A stretch of DNA of 64,000 bases from Siphlonurus alternatus. Taxonomy: Eukaryota; Arthropoda; Insecta; Ephemeroptera; Siphlonuridae. Position numbers and translations under genes: made by a program. The stretch covers positions 34,257,351-34,321,350 of the forward strand of contig OX463782.1 of assembly GCA_949825025.1 (NCBI GenBank), given 5' to 3'. Shown one piece after another: positions 12,555 through 21,060 of this stretch (position 1 is its first letter; each line of letters opens with the position of its first letter). A model generated the notes under the pieces. The model did not search any database. It saw only the letters and a list, made by a program, of their open reading frames with translations, and had not been told where the DNA came from.

Positions 12555-14345
12555 ATACTTTTTTTTATTTATTTGGATATGTATGATACGTATCTATGAT
12601 GGAAAAAGCAAATTGAAATTAATTATAAAGCATCTATCAAAATGCACATACATAAAGATTGAAATGAAATATGTCAAGTGAAAATCATCTTTCATGCCAA
12701 GCATCGGTAATCGGTATTATGATGCTTTATCATCGCGTTTTCTTTCAATTTTTCGTGTGTTAGAGTTTTTACAATTTTCTGAAAGGAATTTCTAAAAAAA
12801 TATACATAATTACAATCAATCTCATAACTGTATAAAATATACCGTACATATATATGGTATAATTGGAATTAGCATAATTAAGACAAAAAAATAATAATAC
12901 TTCTTCTCTGCATTTTTTTTAGCAACAAAAACTGCATTTTTATTATTTTTGTAAATTTCAAATTCTATGCCGCCTCTACGCATTTAATAAACACAACGCA
13001 GTCTTCACTAATATAAAATAAACTATAATATTGTTGATATAAAATGTATCAAATTTTGTACTTATTAATATTGTCTTTGCAGAATGATTTTCACACATGG
13101 AAATATCTCGTCACAAGAGAACAACAAAAAAAGCATGAAATGCTCGGTGATCGTGCTTACGACCTCATCAAATACAACCAAAGTGAAACATTAGAAATGA
13201 AAGTTGGCTTTGCCAAGTTTGGGTATCTAAAAGGAGGCTACTCCGAAGAGCAGGTTAGGCAGATTAAACTAATTTGCTCTAAAATCAAAAAGGAAGTTAA
13301 AAAAGACAGTGATATTCACTTTGCAGCAATCTATATTTACTGCAAGGCCACTAACTCGAATAAAACTTCTGTTGAGGTTGCATTCCGTATTAGAAATTCA
13401 CACAATTACAAAATTACAGTTATTGATAAAGTTCTTCGTGTGTATAAAAACTGGGATAGTTTCCTAGACAACAATAAATTTGATAAATGTGATTACTGTT
13501 ATCCCAAAGAAGGTTTTTATCAGGGGGATATTAGTGGAAATGTACAAGTTGAATTTGGGAAGTCACCAGCCTGCTCATGGACCAAAACAGTAGGAAGAGT
13601 TGTAGATATTGCTGCTGGTGTTACAGTGGGAAGCTCCTTGGGAGCTTATGCAGCATGTTTTTTAAATCCAGGTACTGTCGTTATGTTTGCCTTTTTTTTT
13701 CCGATAGCTGTGGAAGTCACAGTAGTAACTATAGCAGCATCTGCGGTCTCCGCAGCAGCATACACAGGTGTTCGGTGCGTTATGAAAGGTGCTGACATAC
13801 TTCAGCACTCGTTGGGAACCAATCTTGACAATACTGAATTAAATGGATGGTTAGACATTGTCACCACACCTATAATATTTGCAGCAAAAATGCAAACTCT
13901 TGTATCGACATACAAATCAGCCGGAACTTTAACAATTTGGGGCCAACTTGCTCAAAAAGGCTGTAAAATATTAGAATTAGATGAATTTGCAGGTGATTTA
14001 TCAGCAAAGAGTTTATCATTTATTTTTCAATTCACATCAATGTTTTTACAATCTTCTGATGGAGTATTGAGTAAAGATCAGATTGATAAATTACGTATTC
14101 AGTTCCTCTTCTATTATCACATACAAATAGATGAGAAGACTGCAAAAGAGATTTTTAGAGATCTCGGAAAAAAACTGCACAATGTTCTGATGAATTTATC
14201 GGAAGGGAGAAAAGAGCTCACCAGGCCAAAAGCTGACTCTAGCTCATTCACTGGCAACTCAGGGCGAGTACAGATTCACGAAGTATTAAGAAATTCAAAG
14301 GAATTGATGTTCTTCTTAGATGACTTTAGCTACAGATATGAGTAA
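1617..14345 (+). CDS. Atlastin/GBP-like dynamin-superfamily GTPase gene, 3' part (eight inferred exons)
   Basis: Known of the family: atlastins are membrane-anchored GTPases that fuse ER membranes, and GBPs are immune effectors. Seen here in order: a G3 motif in [11 protein letters not shown], the G4 Arg-Asp in [13 protein letters not shown], a CFLMPCPG segment matching the atlastin CFLLPHPG region, a linker starting [13 protein letters not shown], and helical middle-domain exons. The last exon has 420 codons and a hydrophobic stretch of about 65 residues. Exon phases agree from 6421 to the stop (1, 1, 0, 0, 0). The P-loop exons are upstream of the window, so the protein is 5'-incomplete. The junctions around the second and third exons are irregular (see the exon entries), so the gene may be a pseudogene. 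An AATAAA follows 270 bp after the stop. The family call is secure; an ER-fusion role is inference. Confidence 0.85.
2125..2263. mobile_element. GGGGCATTCACAAAGC foldback MITE, copy 1
   Basis: GGGGCATTCACAAAGCCTTA pairs with TAAGACTTTTTGAATGCCCC; arms of about 60 bp. Confidence 0.75.
2604..2918. mobile_element. hAT-like nonautonomous element with internal minisatellite, copy 1
   Basis: Ends are CAGGGACCGGATGCACG and CATCCGATCCCTG (inverted). Flanks are GATTATTA and GATTATTG, an 8-bp target duplication with one mismatch. The interior is tandem units of about 39-40 bp built on CATCTGGGATGCGCATCC and GGATGCAAATTTATTTTTC. CAGGG ends with 8-bp duplications are hAT hallmarks. The units create spurious open frames in several phases. 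Confidence 0.8.
3333..3672 (+). repeat. Perfect 170-bp tandem duplication
   Basis: 3333-3502 and 3503-3672 are identical by eye over all 170 bp. Each unit includes a pyrimidine tract with a TTTTCCAG acceptor. The second copy ends 2 bp before the confidently coding part of the G4 exon. Confidence 0.9.
3639..3818 (+). CDS. Atlastin-like exon with the G4 Arg-Asp motif (5' end uncertain)
   Basis: From 3675 the frame reads [20 protein letters not shown], then [18 protein letters not shown] and a KKKWIK end, followed by a GTATTA donor at 3819. This matches the atlastin segment YGRLAMEE..PFQSLIFLVRDW with identical spacing from YG to PFQ. Arg-Asp replaces the usual N/TKxD of GTPases and is diagnostic for the atlastin/GBP family. 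The acceptor is the problem. The strongest one (pyrimidine tract, AG at 3599-3600) leads to stops in all three frames. The AG at 3637-3638 keeps phase 0 but adds about 8 residues relative to atlastins. Coding is certain only from about 3675. Confidence 0.8.
4419..4732. mobile_element. Foldback element, ATTGCAGAAATGGATAGAGG family, copy A
   Basis: Ends are ATACCGACCTCAAAATTTTT and AATTGAGGTCGGTACT. The arms contain GCAGAAATGGATAGAGG and its inverse. The centre is asymmetric, with GGTTCGAATCCATGTCCC. Confidence 0.7.
5152..5466. mobile_element. Foldback element, same family, copy B
   Basis: Ends are GAGTATTGTCCTCAATTTTT and AATTGAGGACGATACTC. There are long near-perfect arms with two TGACGTCA near the centre. 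It lies in the GTPase-gene intron before the 5622 exon. Confidence 0.8.
5622..5694 (+). CDS. Putative atlastin-like helix exon with in-frame stop
   Basis: The frame [19 protein letters not shown] sits exactly where atlastins have EELQNVRKHIHSCFTNI, between the IRDW exon and the CFLMP exon. With an AG at 5620-5621 the entry phase (0) fits, and with the GT at 5695-5696 the exit phase (1) fits the next exon. However, codons 23-24 read GAA TAA, so this splice form carries a stop just before the junction. The donor lies directly beside a foldback element starting near 5697. The homology is weak but position and phase agree. It could be a broken exon, a sequencing error, or not the true exon. Confidence 0.45.
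5697..6220. mobile_element. Foldback element abutting a splice donor, interrupted by a SINE
   Basis: The left arm GGATAGAATTACTATGGCTT, then ACACCATCTTTATATCATGC, pairs with the right arm GCATGTTATAAAGATAGTGT, GAGCCAGAGTAAAATATTAT and CC. An inner hairpin (5745-5836) pairs AAATTCCAAACTCTTTT with AAAAGAGTTTGGAATTT. A SINE-like element lies between the arms. The left tip starts about 2 bp after the GT at 5695. Confidence 0.65.
5870..6165 (-). mobile_element. tRNA-related SINE-like element nested in a foldback element
   Basis: The minus strand begins near 6165 with GGATGGTCGTGAGTTCGATC, containing a B-box-like GTTCGATCC. It runs through GACCATCCTGACTAAGG and TTTCATGGTTTCCTCAGTCA to GGCGAATGCTGGGATGG and GGCCATGGCC. 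The same parts recur in other copies in the window. It splits the foldback element whose arms are at 5697-5840 and 6165-6220. Confidence 0.6.
6222..6325. repeat. (AT)n microsatellite
   Basis: About 100 bp of AT with a few substitutions. The IYIYIY open frames are artefacts of it. Confidence 0.95.
6421..6489 (+). CDS. Atlastin-like exon, CFLMPCPG segment
   Basis: This short exon starts after TACTTCACAG and ends AAAG before GTTGGT, with phase 1 on both sides. The inner 22 codons read [20 protein letters not shown] and VK. This aligns with the atlastin SCFLLPHPGLKVA...FDGKLK, the end of the G domain. Joined to the next exon, the split codon becomes Glu and gives VKEIDKEF, matching the atlastin LKEIDDEF exactly at the junction. 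That makes this exon convincing despite its size. Confidence 0.85.
7543..7718 (+). CDS. Atlastin-like linker/middle-domain exon
   Basis: The acceptor is TTTCTACAG at 7542 and the donor GAG/GTGATT. The exon completes Glu and then encodes 58 residues starting [18 protein letters not shown] and running through [19 protein letters not shown] and VQGALAG. The matching atlastin segment is EIDDEFIKNLKILIPWLLS..IKEINGNKITCRGLVEYF. It forms the hinge between the GTPase domain and the three-helix bundle. A foldback element of the GAGTATCGACC family begins about 20 bp after the donor. Confidence 0.9.
7738..8046. mobile_element. Foldback element, same family, copy C
   Basis: Ends are GAGTATCGACCTCAATTTTT and AATTGAGGTCGATACTC. 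It begins about 20 bp after the 7718 donor. A 10-15 bp deletion in the left arm makes it less symmetric than copy B. Confidence 0.8.
8239..8445 (+). CDS. Atlastin-like middle-domain (helical bundle) exon
   Basis: The acceptor is TTTCCGACAG and the donor CTGCAG/GTACAT. The 69 codons are phase 0 to 0. The product begins [20 protein letters not shown] and continues QMEKLCHQY, then [18 protein letters not shown]. Atlastins have [21 protein letters not shown] here and VKLFRGVKKMGGEEF later, so this is the first part of the three-helix bundle that docks on the GTPase domain. Confidence 0.9.
8767..8798. repeat. Perfect 32-bp palindrome
   Basis: CAAGGTGGGTAAAGGT followed immediately by its reverse complement, core GGTACC. 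A second copy of the same palindrome is at 18729-18768. Confidence 0.85.
9237..9325. repeat. (AT)n microsatellite
   Basis: 89 bp of AT. Confidence 0.95.
9585..10115 (-). pseudogene. LINE reverse-transcriptase C-terminal relic
   Basis: Read on the minus strand, 10115 to about 9940 gives [20 protein letters not shown] and [14 protein letters not shown]. This is the typical end of a non-LTR RT (K-I-R..., YYA..HP...Y....W). After stops and shifts, 9819-9589 gives [20 protein letters not shown] and [15 protein letters not shown], the usual carboxy end (RT.....WN.LP..L). The frame is broken at least once. It lies in the intron between GTPase exons 8239-8445 and 12245-12331. The clade is probably Jockey/CR1/L2-like but not determined. 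Confidence 0.75.
10380..10542. repeat. (AT)n microsatellite, interrupted
   Basis: About 160 bp of AT with AAATA interruptions. Confidence 0.95.
10901..11033 (+). pseudogene. 28S rRNA-derived relic in an intron
   Basis: The stretch contains GTCGGTGCAAATCTTAAAGG followed by TAGTAGCAAATACTCAAATA. This matches the arthropod 28S segment TCGGTGCAAATCTTGGTGG / TAGTAGCAAATACTCAAATG. The preceding CACTGTAGGGTCTGGGCGTG and AGCGTGCCTAAAGCCTC also look like the same 28S region. It is diverged and has no rDNA context, so it is a dispersed relic rather than a working rRNA gene. Confidence 0.65.
11820..12190 (+). repeat. Dispersed repeat R, copy 1 (diverged)
   Basis: It shares ATGTTCGTTTGCTGA, GCACGATTTCTTTTACTGAA, AAGGTTAGTGCCAATA and CGATCGAAAAATTGCTCAAA with the copies at 22.9 and 30.2 kb. 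It lies in a GTPase-gene intron. Confidence 0.6.
12245..12331 (+). CDS. Atlastin-like middle-domain exon, 29 codons
   Basis: A long T-rich tract ending TTTCAG precedes this exon and CAG/GTATAT follows, phase 0 to 0. It encodes [20 protein letters not shown] and a short KKQVSQHQ end. Atlastins at this point have a helix ELYIQYIKHNDSKN. It is charged and helical, and lies 3.8 kb downstream of the previous exon across an intron filled with a LINE relic, a 28S rRNA relic and AT repeats. Confidence 0.75.
12480..12550. repeat. (AT)n microsatellite
   Basis: 71 bp of AT, 150 bp after the 12331 donor. Confidence 0.95.
13083..14345 (+). CDS. Last exon: long C-terminal domain with hydrophobic hairpin
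   Basis: The exon starts after CTTTGCAG, keeps phase 0, and is open for 420 codons to TAA at 14343-14345. The first part ([20 protein letters not shown]) continues the helical bundle. A mixed region with a [10 protein letters not shown] cluster follows. Next comes a Gly/Ala/Val-rich hydrophobic region (about 13596-13795) starting [20 protein letters not shown] and broken by an LNPGT turn, then a polar region with [19 protein letters not shown]. The hydrophobic part recalls the paired membrane helices of atlastins, but the roughly 180 residues after it far exceed an atlastin tail. It may resemble uncharacterised arthropod C-terminal domains such as DUF4781; that comparison is from memory and unverified. 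Confidence 0.85.
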   Translation, partial: NDFHTWKYLVTREQQKKHEMLGDRAYDLIKYNQSETLEMKVGFAKFGYLKGGYSEEQVRQIKLICSKIKKEVKKDSDIHFAAIYIYCKATNSNKTSVEVAFRIRNSHNYKITVIDKVLRVYKNWDSFLDNNKFDKCDYCYPKEGFYQGDISGNVQVEFGKSPACSWTKTVGRVVDIAAGVTVGSSLGAYAACFLNPGTVVMFAFFFPIAVEVTVVTIAASAVSAAAYTGVRCVMKGADILQHSLGTNLDNTELNGWLDIVTTPIIFAAKMQTLVSTYKSAGTLTIWGQLAQKGCKILELDEFAGDLSAKSLSFIFQFTSMFLQSSDGVLSKDQIDKLRIQFLFYYHIQIDEKTAKEIFRDLGKKLHNVLMNLSEGRKELTRPKADSSSFTGNSGRVQIHEVLRNSKELMFFLDDFSYRYE

Positions 14346-14614
14346 ATTGATAGTGTAATCTAACTTGTTAAGCAATGAGTTAGGAAAAAGGAATTTGCAT
14401 ATTTGCATTTTTTTTTTAAATATATCCTTAAAATATTAATGATTTGAGTGTTTATTGAAGATAAAAAAAATCATTAAAATGTACATAGATACACTATTTA
14501 AACATGTAAGCATATATACTAAATTCAGGAAATGGTAAAAAAACGCAAAGTGTATCAAATATCAATATTTATTTTATAAATGAAAGCAATGCTTTTAACT
14601 TGAACTACTTGAAA

Positions 14615-14620
14615 AATAAA
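14615..14620 (+). terminator. Poly(A) signal for the GTPase-like gene
   Basis: AATAAA about 270 bp after the TAA stop, in AT-rich 3' sequence. It is the first canonical hexamer in sense after the stop. Confidence 0.5.
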
Positions 14621-15289
14621 GTTTTGAAATTATGAAAGATTGTCTCTTATGTGGAAAATTCTAATTTTCCCAAAATGTTCACAGAAATCAGCTGCTATTT
14701 AACGTATGTCCTAATTTATTTATTTTTTTTTTTTTTTCAAACGTGATTTCGCTTAGGGATTTAACATGGGAATCAGAAATTTGCATTCAAATAAAACAAA
14801 CGTATATATATATATGTAAATATATATATATATATATATTCTCTACAAAAGAATTGTTTCCAAAAGTTCGAGACACACTAAAACTAATGGTTTAATTTAA
14901 AATTTGATAAACGCAACCTCTAATGAAACATTGACTCATATCACTTTAAAATGTTGTATATAATCTTAATTTTAACATTACAATTTTTTTTTGACACATG
15001 CAATTATTATTATTATTAATAGATTTTTGCTCTAGAAACAGCTTTTGAATTTTTGATATCGGATAATATTCAAAAATTTAAAGGGTTGAAACGAACCCCC
15101 AAAACCTCCAATCAAATTTATTAAAATTAACCCAGAAACTATTTCAACAATTTAAATAGTTTCTGGGTTTTATTATACTTCTTTCGATCCATAGTAATAT
15201 TTAAATATTAAAATTAAACTTATTAAAAACCTTATTTTGACGAGACAAGGTTCAATATCTCATTAGGGGTTGCTTTTATAAAGTTTAAA

Positions 15290-15350
15290 ATTACACCATT
15301 AGTTTCACCATAGAGTGATATATTTGAACCAAATATATCACTCTATGGTT
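15290..15350. repeat. Small perfect hairpin
   Basis: TTTCACCATAGAGTGATATA pairs with TATATCACTCTATGGTTTCA across a short loop. A similar hairpin, CCCAGAAACTATTT and its inverse, is at 15131-15175. Confidence 0.6.
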
Positions 15351-15845
15351 TCACCGTGTATAAACAATAAAAATTGGAGAAAGAAAGTATAAAAAATTAT
15401 TTTGTACATATGGTGGAAAAAGATATAAATCGTAGGTACTTAGAAAATTGATAATTTTTTACATGTTTCAAAAATTTACTTTCCAAGCTCGATCAATGCA
15501 ATGCCCTCAAAAATTGAATGAATATTGAAACACGTTGTATTTCCTGCAATTTAAGATATTCAACCCATGTTTGTATAATATGATGCAATAAAAGTTGATT
15601 TCATTATTAACCACACTGCTTATAAGTAATCGAATGATATGAATACTAATTACAATTTGTACAATTACCCATTCCTGTTTAAAAAATAAGAAAATTTTTA
15701 AAAAAAAGTCAAGAATTTTATCGAAGTATATGTTTACACTATCTGTGAATGTTTTCAAAGTTAAGAAAATTAAATAATTTATGTATAATATTGTATAAAT
15801 TAATATTAAATTAATATAACATTGTTTTTATATATATTTTATATA

Positions 15846-16758
15846 CACTCTCGAAAACTGCTGGTGTTTCAGAAACACTTGTTTGAAACACGTAACGCGT
15901 CTCACAGGCCGCCCCCTTAGTTAAAGCACTTAAGGTGTTTCAGACCTATGAGACACCTTACGTGTTTCAAGCTGAAATACGTGAAATCTCCACGATCCTG
16001 TTCCGCGGAGGAATATTTTGTGACGTCATAGAACATTAATATATTAATTATTTGCGTGATAACACAGTATAACTTTAATTTTTACTATTGATATGATGTA
16101 AAGCCTTTATAACGAACAATTAAAAATATATCTTTGATTATTTGAAACAATATATCAGCATAACAAAAATATAATTATCCTACCTTTTGCAAATAAACGG
16201 AGAAAACATACCCTGAACCAGAATAAATATAATATTGGAATTCAATATATAAACAGAAAAATATTTCCTTGATAAAGTCCCCGCAAAATCATATTTTCAT
16301 AAACTTACATTGCTGTTAGAAAATGTGCCCCACATTTTATGATCACATCGTATCACAAATATAGCAGTGCTACAACTTGTGACTATCGTTCTTACGATCC
16401 ACTAATAATTCACAGTCACTCTATGAGCATTGAATTGAAGTTATTGGACTTAATTAAACTATATTTCAAAGATTTACTGACACTAACACGAACATGATGC
16501 TACCAGCATCCATCTTGCAAACAAACTAACTTGATCAGTCATCGTCTCTCTGATTGGTGGTTACCTGAAACACTTTACGTGTTTCAATAAGGTGAGACAC
16601 CAAAAATGGTTTGAAACACCTAAAGTGTTTCGCGAAACAGAAAATACCTGTGAGACACCTCTGTGTCCCCCCTGAAACATGAAAGACGTTTCAAGTCATT
16701 ATTAAAACACTTTAACCGTTTCAGGCAAGTGTTTCTGAAACACCAATTTTCGAGAGTG
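15846..16758. mobile_element. Foldback element with CACTCTCGAAAA ends and GTGTTTCA subterminal repeats
   Basis: Ends are CACTCTCGAAAACTGCTGGT and CACCAATTTTCGAGAGTG, both next to TA. Both subterminal 150-200 bp contain many GTGTTTCA/TGAAACAC copies in both directions. The AT-rich core has no coding frame. Confidence 0.75.
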
Positions 16759-17654
16759 TACTATACTATATATTATATTCACAATACTATATTTGACTAT
16801 AAAAATGTTTTGTTTTTAATTATTTGTTTGATTATTTTATATTATCTTACATGACATGTTTTTAATTTTATTTTTCTTATTTAATAATTTCAAGTATTTA
16901 TAAGTTTATAATATATATATTTCTTATTTATTTATTTGTTGGTACATTGAATGTGAAATTGTGATGCTTGTGCCATTTATTGCATCTTTTTCACTTTATT
17001 TTTTTTTTATATTACTGTATATATGTACTTGGTGGGTGAATATAAAAATACATTATTGCAACATAACATAATGTGTTTAACAAGAAAAAAAATATTTACA
17101 ATTTATGTATAATAAAATATTGCGTATGTTTAATGTTATAAAATATAAATACAACTCAAATACATTTGCAAGGAACTCATACCCTGTTGAAGTTCTACGC
17201 AATGAGGGTCAACACACGAGATGACAAGCTGGACAAAACATTAATTATTATTGCACTTGTTATTACAAATATTTATACAGGAATTATTCTTCACTGTATA
17301 ATATGCTGCTCTTTGGTGTTTAAATAAATAATTTGTTAATTTTCGGCTTATGATTTAATAATAAAAAATTTTAAAAAAAATTGTGTTTATATTATAATAT
17401 TTCCCTCACGAGTACATAAATAACAAGTCAGATGCAGGAAAATGATAATTCTCAAATATTTCAATAACAGCAGTTCACTTCCCGATATTATAATCAACTA
17501 AACAAACCCTCAAAAAGAAAGTTTTTTTAAAGACTTAAAATGTAGAATTTACTAAAATATTAATATTTTTGATTATTTATAAATTCAGCGTTTATAAATT
17601 TCTGAATATTTTACTTTTTATACAGATTTGATGAAGGCTTAAATTACTTTATTT

Positions 17655-17923
17655 CACTGACCGAATGCACGCGTTTTTTTCGTGCATCCGAGATGCGCAT
17701 CCAGATGCAAATTAATTTATCGTGCATCCATGGATACGCATCCAGATGCAAATTTATTTTTCATGCATCTGGGATGCGCATACAGATGCAAATTTATTTT
17801 TCATGCATCTGGGATGCGCATCCAGATGCAATAATTTTTTCCCGTGCATCTGGGATGCACGGATGCGGATGCAAGCCCATTTTTGCGCATCCATGTGCAT
17901 CTTGCATCTGCATCCGATCCCTG
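17655..17923. mobile_element. hAT-like element with internal minisatellite, copy 2
   Basis: It is flanked by perfect 8-bp duplications CTTTATTT (17647-17654 and 17924-17931). The start is mutated to CACTGACCGAATGCACG; the end is CATCCGATCCCTG. It has one repeat unit fewer than copy 1. Confidence 0.85.
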
Positions 17924-18289
17924 CTTTATTTGAAAATTTGAGGAATAATTAAATTTCATTATAAAAAACAAAAAAAAATAAATATACAAATGAAATTTTC
18001 TTCACTCATGCTGAAAAAGTAATGTTTTGTATGTTTTTAATTTTTTTAATATAATAAATATATTAATATTTTGACATTATAACATTTTTAAGAACAGCAC
18101 TGTAAACAAATAGTAAAACAATTGCATGTGTGTCGGACTTAAATTGTTGAAATTGTTGAATGAATAGCACTTTTCTTTAATTTACATAAAAATATGGCAT
18201 GCCTATATCTTTATATTAAACGAACATTTTTATATACATTATTTTAAAAGGAAATAAATAAATAGTTAATACTATAGGATGGTGTTAAT

Positions 18290-18480
18290 GCTGCACAACC
18301 TGCAAGAAACTTTTTACTGGCAGAAATGAATTGAAGGTTCCAAATTATGATACATTACTTTATTTTTCATTTTTGGAGCTTGTAGGAACTATTTTTAAAA
18401 ATAATATATGATGATAGTACAGAGGGAGGTGTCAATACGTGTCACATTTTAATAAAAGGTTATAAGGACTAAAAGAGACG
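18290..18480. mobile_element. Foldback family relic, copy G (left half)
   Basis: CAGAAATGAATTGAAGGTTC, AAATTATGATACATTAC and GGAACTATTTTTAAAAATAA resemble copy D's left arm. The right arm is not recognisable. Confidence 0.45.
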
Positions 18481-18699
18481 TGGTTTTAAAACTGAAATTG
18501 GAATAACTTATAACAATACTTTCTGGTGTTTTGAAGTTTTGAAATAAAGCTAAAATAATTTGGTAACTTTTCAACATTTCTAATACAATAAAAAATTTAC
18601 AAGAATATATGTTTAAATATAGGTAAACTGGAAAGATATATGAGAGAAGTCAGGAGTTCCACAGGTTAGCTAATATAATTAACAGATTAATTTCAGGTT

Positions 18700-18850
18700 G
18701 CGTTCAAAATCTCCATTCACTCCAGTAGCAACCAAGATGGGTAAAGGTACCTTTACCCACCTTGGTTGCAACACCAAAACACTGACATCTGAGATCTGAA
18801 AGGCTTCAAGCGCCCGAATGATAGGCAACCTTTCGTGCATGCTGCTGTGA
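18700..18850 (-). repeat. Dispersed GGTTGCCT/GGGCGC repeat, copy 1
   Basis: The minus strand has GCACGAAAGGTTGCCTATCA and TTCGGGCGCTTGAAGCC. It shares order with 25.33-25.44 kb (minus) and 28.17-28.26 kb (plus). Confidence 0.45.
18729..18768. repeat. 40-bp palindrome, same core
   Basis: CAACCAAGATGGGTAAAGGT followed by its reverse complement with one mismatch. The central 20 bp, GGGTAAAGGTACCTTTACCC, are identical to the 8.8-kb palindrome. Confidence 0.85.
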
Positions 18851-19260
18851 ACGGGATTTTTTCATCGAGATATATATGTAGAGTTCTTCCTTTTATAACG
18901 GTCAAAATTAAAAATTAAGTTATATCTTATGTACCTCGTCATTTCTACAGTGGCCACTTTCACTTGATCGTTTCACCCTCACGTAATTAAGTAAACAAGT
19001 ATAGTGGTCCATTCTTGTAAATTGTATAATACACTCGTCGCATTGTGGAAATTTTCCCATTTGCAGCCTTTTTAATCATCAATGCCCTGTGTTATTCTTA
19101 CAGAGCATGGTGATTAACAAAGTTGCAAAAGGAAATTTTTGAGGTGACGCGGTACTATAAAGGAAACGTAATACGTGTTACTTAAATTCCTTTTTTGAAT
19201 CTTATAGGAACAGTAACGAAGAAAGAACTCACCTTTAAAATATATCTGGCCTTAAATTAA

Positions 19261-19484
19261 AAATTAAAGGTGGATTTTCATGGGCGACTTCCAGCCTGCG
19301 ACGCGATGGGAATAAAGCGCACTTGTTGTAACATCCATTGGCGGCCATATTGGGCGAATAAAAGAAAAATAGCATCGTAATTAACGCGGTTACCGGCGAA
19401 TTCGTCACCGCATAGGATTTCGTAGCATTTACGTCAAATCGCGCCGCATCGGATCGCCGTTGTCGCTCATGAAAATCCACCTTA
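19261..19484. mobile_element. AAGGTGGATTTTCATGG family repeat, copy 3 (opposite orientation)
   Basis: Bounded by TTAAAGGTGGATTTTCATGG and CATGAAAATCCACCTTAA. The body is the inverse of copies 1-2, with ACATCCATTGGCGGCCATAT and AGCATCGTAATTAACGCG. Confidence 0.7.
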
Positions 19485-19844
19485 AGGGAAAGGGAACGCC
19501 AAAGTTGCGCCGCGATCGCAGCGCCTCTATATCAATATTCAAATTGTCCCACTCTAAAGATACCACGCAAGTCACGGCAGTTTTATATTCAATTTATTTA
19601 TAAATAATGAGTTAAATAATAACTGTTATGGTTGTTTTATTTATAAAACTTTTTTTTCATTACTATAAAACATTTTTGGAAAGTTTTTACTTTATGTGAG
19701 TGGATTATAAGCGTTGTTTTGGTTCATTAGTCAGCCTGTTTCATTCGCCAGTTGTTTAATGGCCGACCAAAAAGGGGTGTGTGAGACGTGAGAGTGTCAA
19801 AAATCGTGCAGTTATTATCAATTTACGTCGCTCTCACTCTCATA

Positions 19845-20173
19845 ATGGACAACATACATGAAAATTTTTTATTGCAGAAATGAATAGAAGGTACCAAATT
19901 ATGCTACTCTGAATTTTTTCTGATGTTTTGAGACCCAGAACTATTTTTAAATTATTATTGAAAGTGCGGCCACGCCCCCTGGAGGCGTCAATAGGCGTCC
20001 AGTCTCCATCCTTTTTATTAAGGCTGCAGGGGTGCCAACTGAAATCACAGGACTTTCAATAATTATTTAAAAATAGTTCCGGGTCTCAAAAAAATCTGAA
20101 AAAATTCAGAGTAGCATAATTTGGTACCCTCTATTCATTTCTGCAATAAAAAATTTTCATGTATGTTGTCCAT
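19845..20173. mobile_element. Foldback element, same family, copy D
   Basis: Ends are ATGGACAACATACATGAAAA and TTTTCATGTATGTTGTCCAT, different outer tips but the same GCAGAAATGAATAGAAGGTA arms. The core is GCGGCCACGCCCCCTGGAGG. Confidence 0.75.
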
Positions 20174-20794
20174 TGTCTTTTTTTTTTGCTGTGAAGGTTT
20201 GTCCTAGTGCATTAAGTTTGTTTCTAGTTTTTTTTAAAAATCGGACGATTGGATTATAGAATTTTTCTAATGTCACTGAAATGCAGCGTATGCTTGTTCA
20301 ATAAATGGGTTTAGTTTCAATACACGTAACTCGGAAACTAGATCGTATTTGTATTGACGATATTTTAGGAGCTAATGAACGACATAGAGGAGAATAGTTT
20401 GAAATATTTTCGGAGGAACAAATGAGAGTGGAAAATTTAACATTGGTGGCGTTACCTTACCCTTAAGCAGTCTCATATCAGAGAGTTGTTAGAGTTAAAA
20501 ATCAACATTCGCATTATATTTTTAATCTTCCGCGATGCAGCTACATGAGCAACTAGCGGCTGAAAAGTTAGAAGGAAGCATGTAAATATCTGCTGACGTT
20601 AATATGACGTCACAACGCATAATTTTGAAAGCATGGAGACTGAATAATTGTAGTCATCGCATCGGAAAATAAGAAAAAGGATAGCCAGGAGAAATTAATT
20701 TCGATACAAACTTTAACATATTTGCTATGCCGCTGTCTACAAAATCGTGACGTCATATTATTTTATGACGTATGGTGAAATATCCGTATAATAT

Positions 20795-21060
20795 AGTGTC
20801 CGAGATTATAAAGTTCCTCTCTGTTATTTTTGGTTACCTGAAGCAGTGGTATGTGCATCTGATTCGTAATCTGATGGTCGTGAGTTTAATCGCAAGAAAC
20901 ACCAAACTTTTCACAAAAGGCAGATGCTATAGAAAACCCTTCATGTATCCGGGAGATTTTTTTATTTATTTATTCTAACCATCCTGACTGAGGTTTCCAT
21001 GATTCCTTCAGTCTCAAGCAGGTAAATGCTGGGATCTATTGTTATTGGTTATTGGTGTTG
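20795..21060 (+). mobile_element. tRNA-headed SINE-like element
   Basis: GCATCTGATTCGTAATCTGA followed by TGGTCGTGAGTTTAATCGC looks like the D-loop to T-loop span of a tRNA. It is followed by CACCAAACTTTTCACAAAAGG, CATCCTGACTGAGG and AAATGCTGGGATC. It lacks acceptor-stem pairing, so it is a SINE head rather than a tRNA gene. Confidence 0.55.

Noticed and set aside
20840..20895. True tRNA gene
   Set aside because: A and B box-like segments are present but there is no acceptor stem; it sits at the head of a SINE-like repeat.
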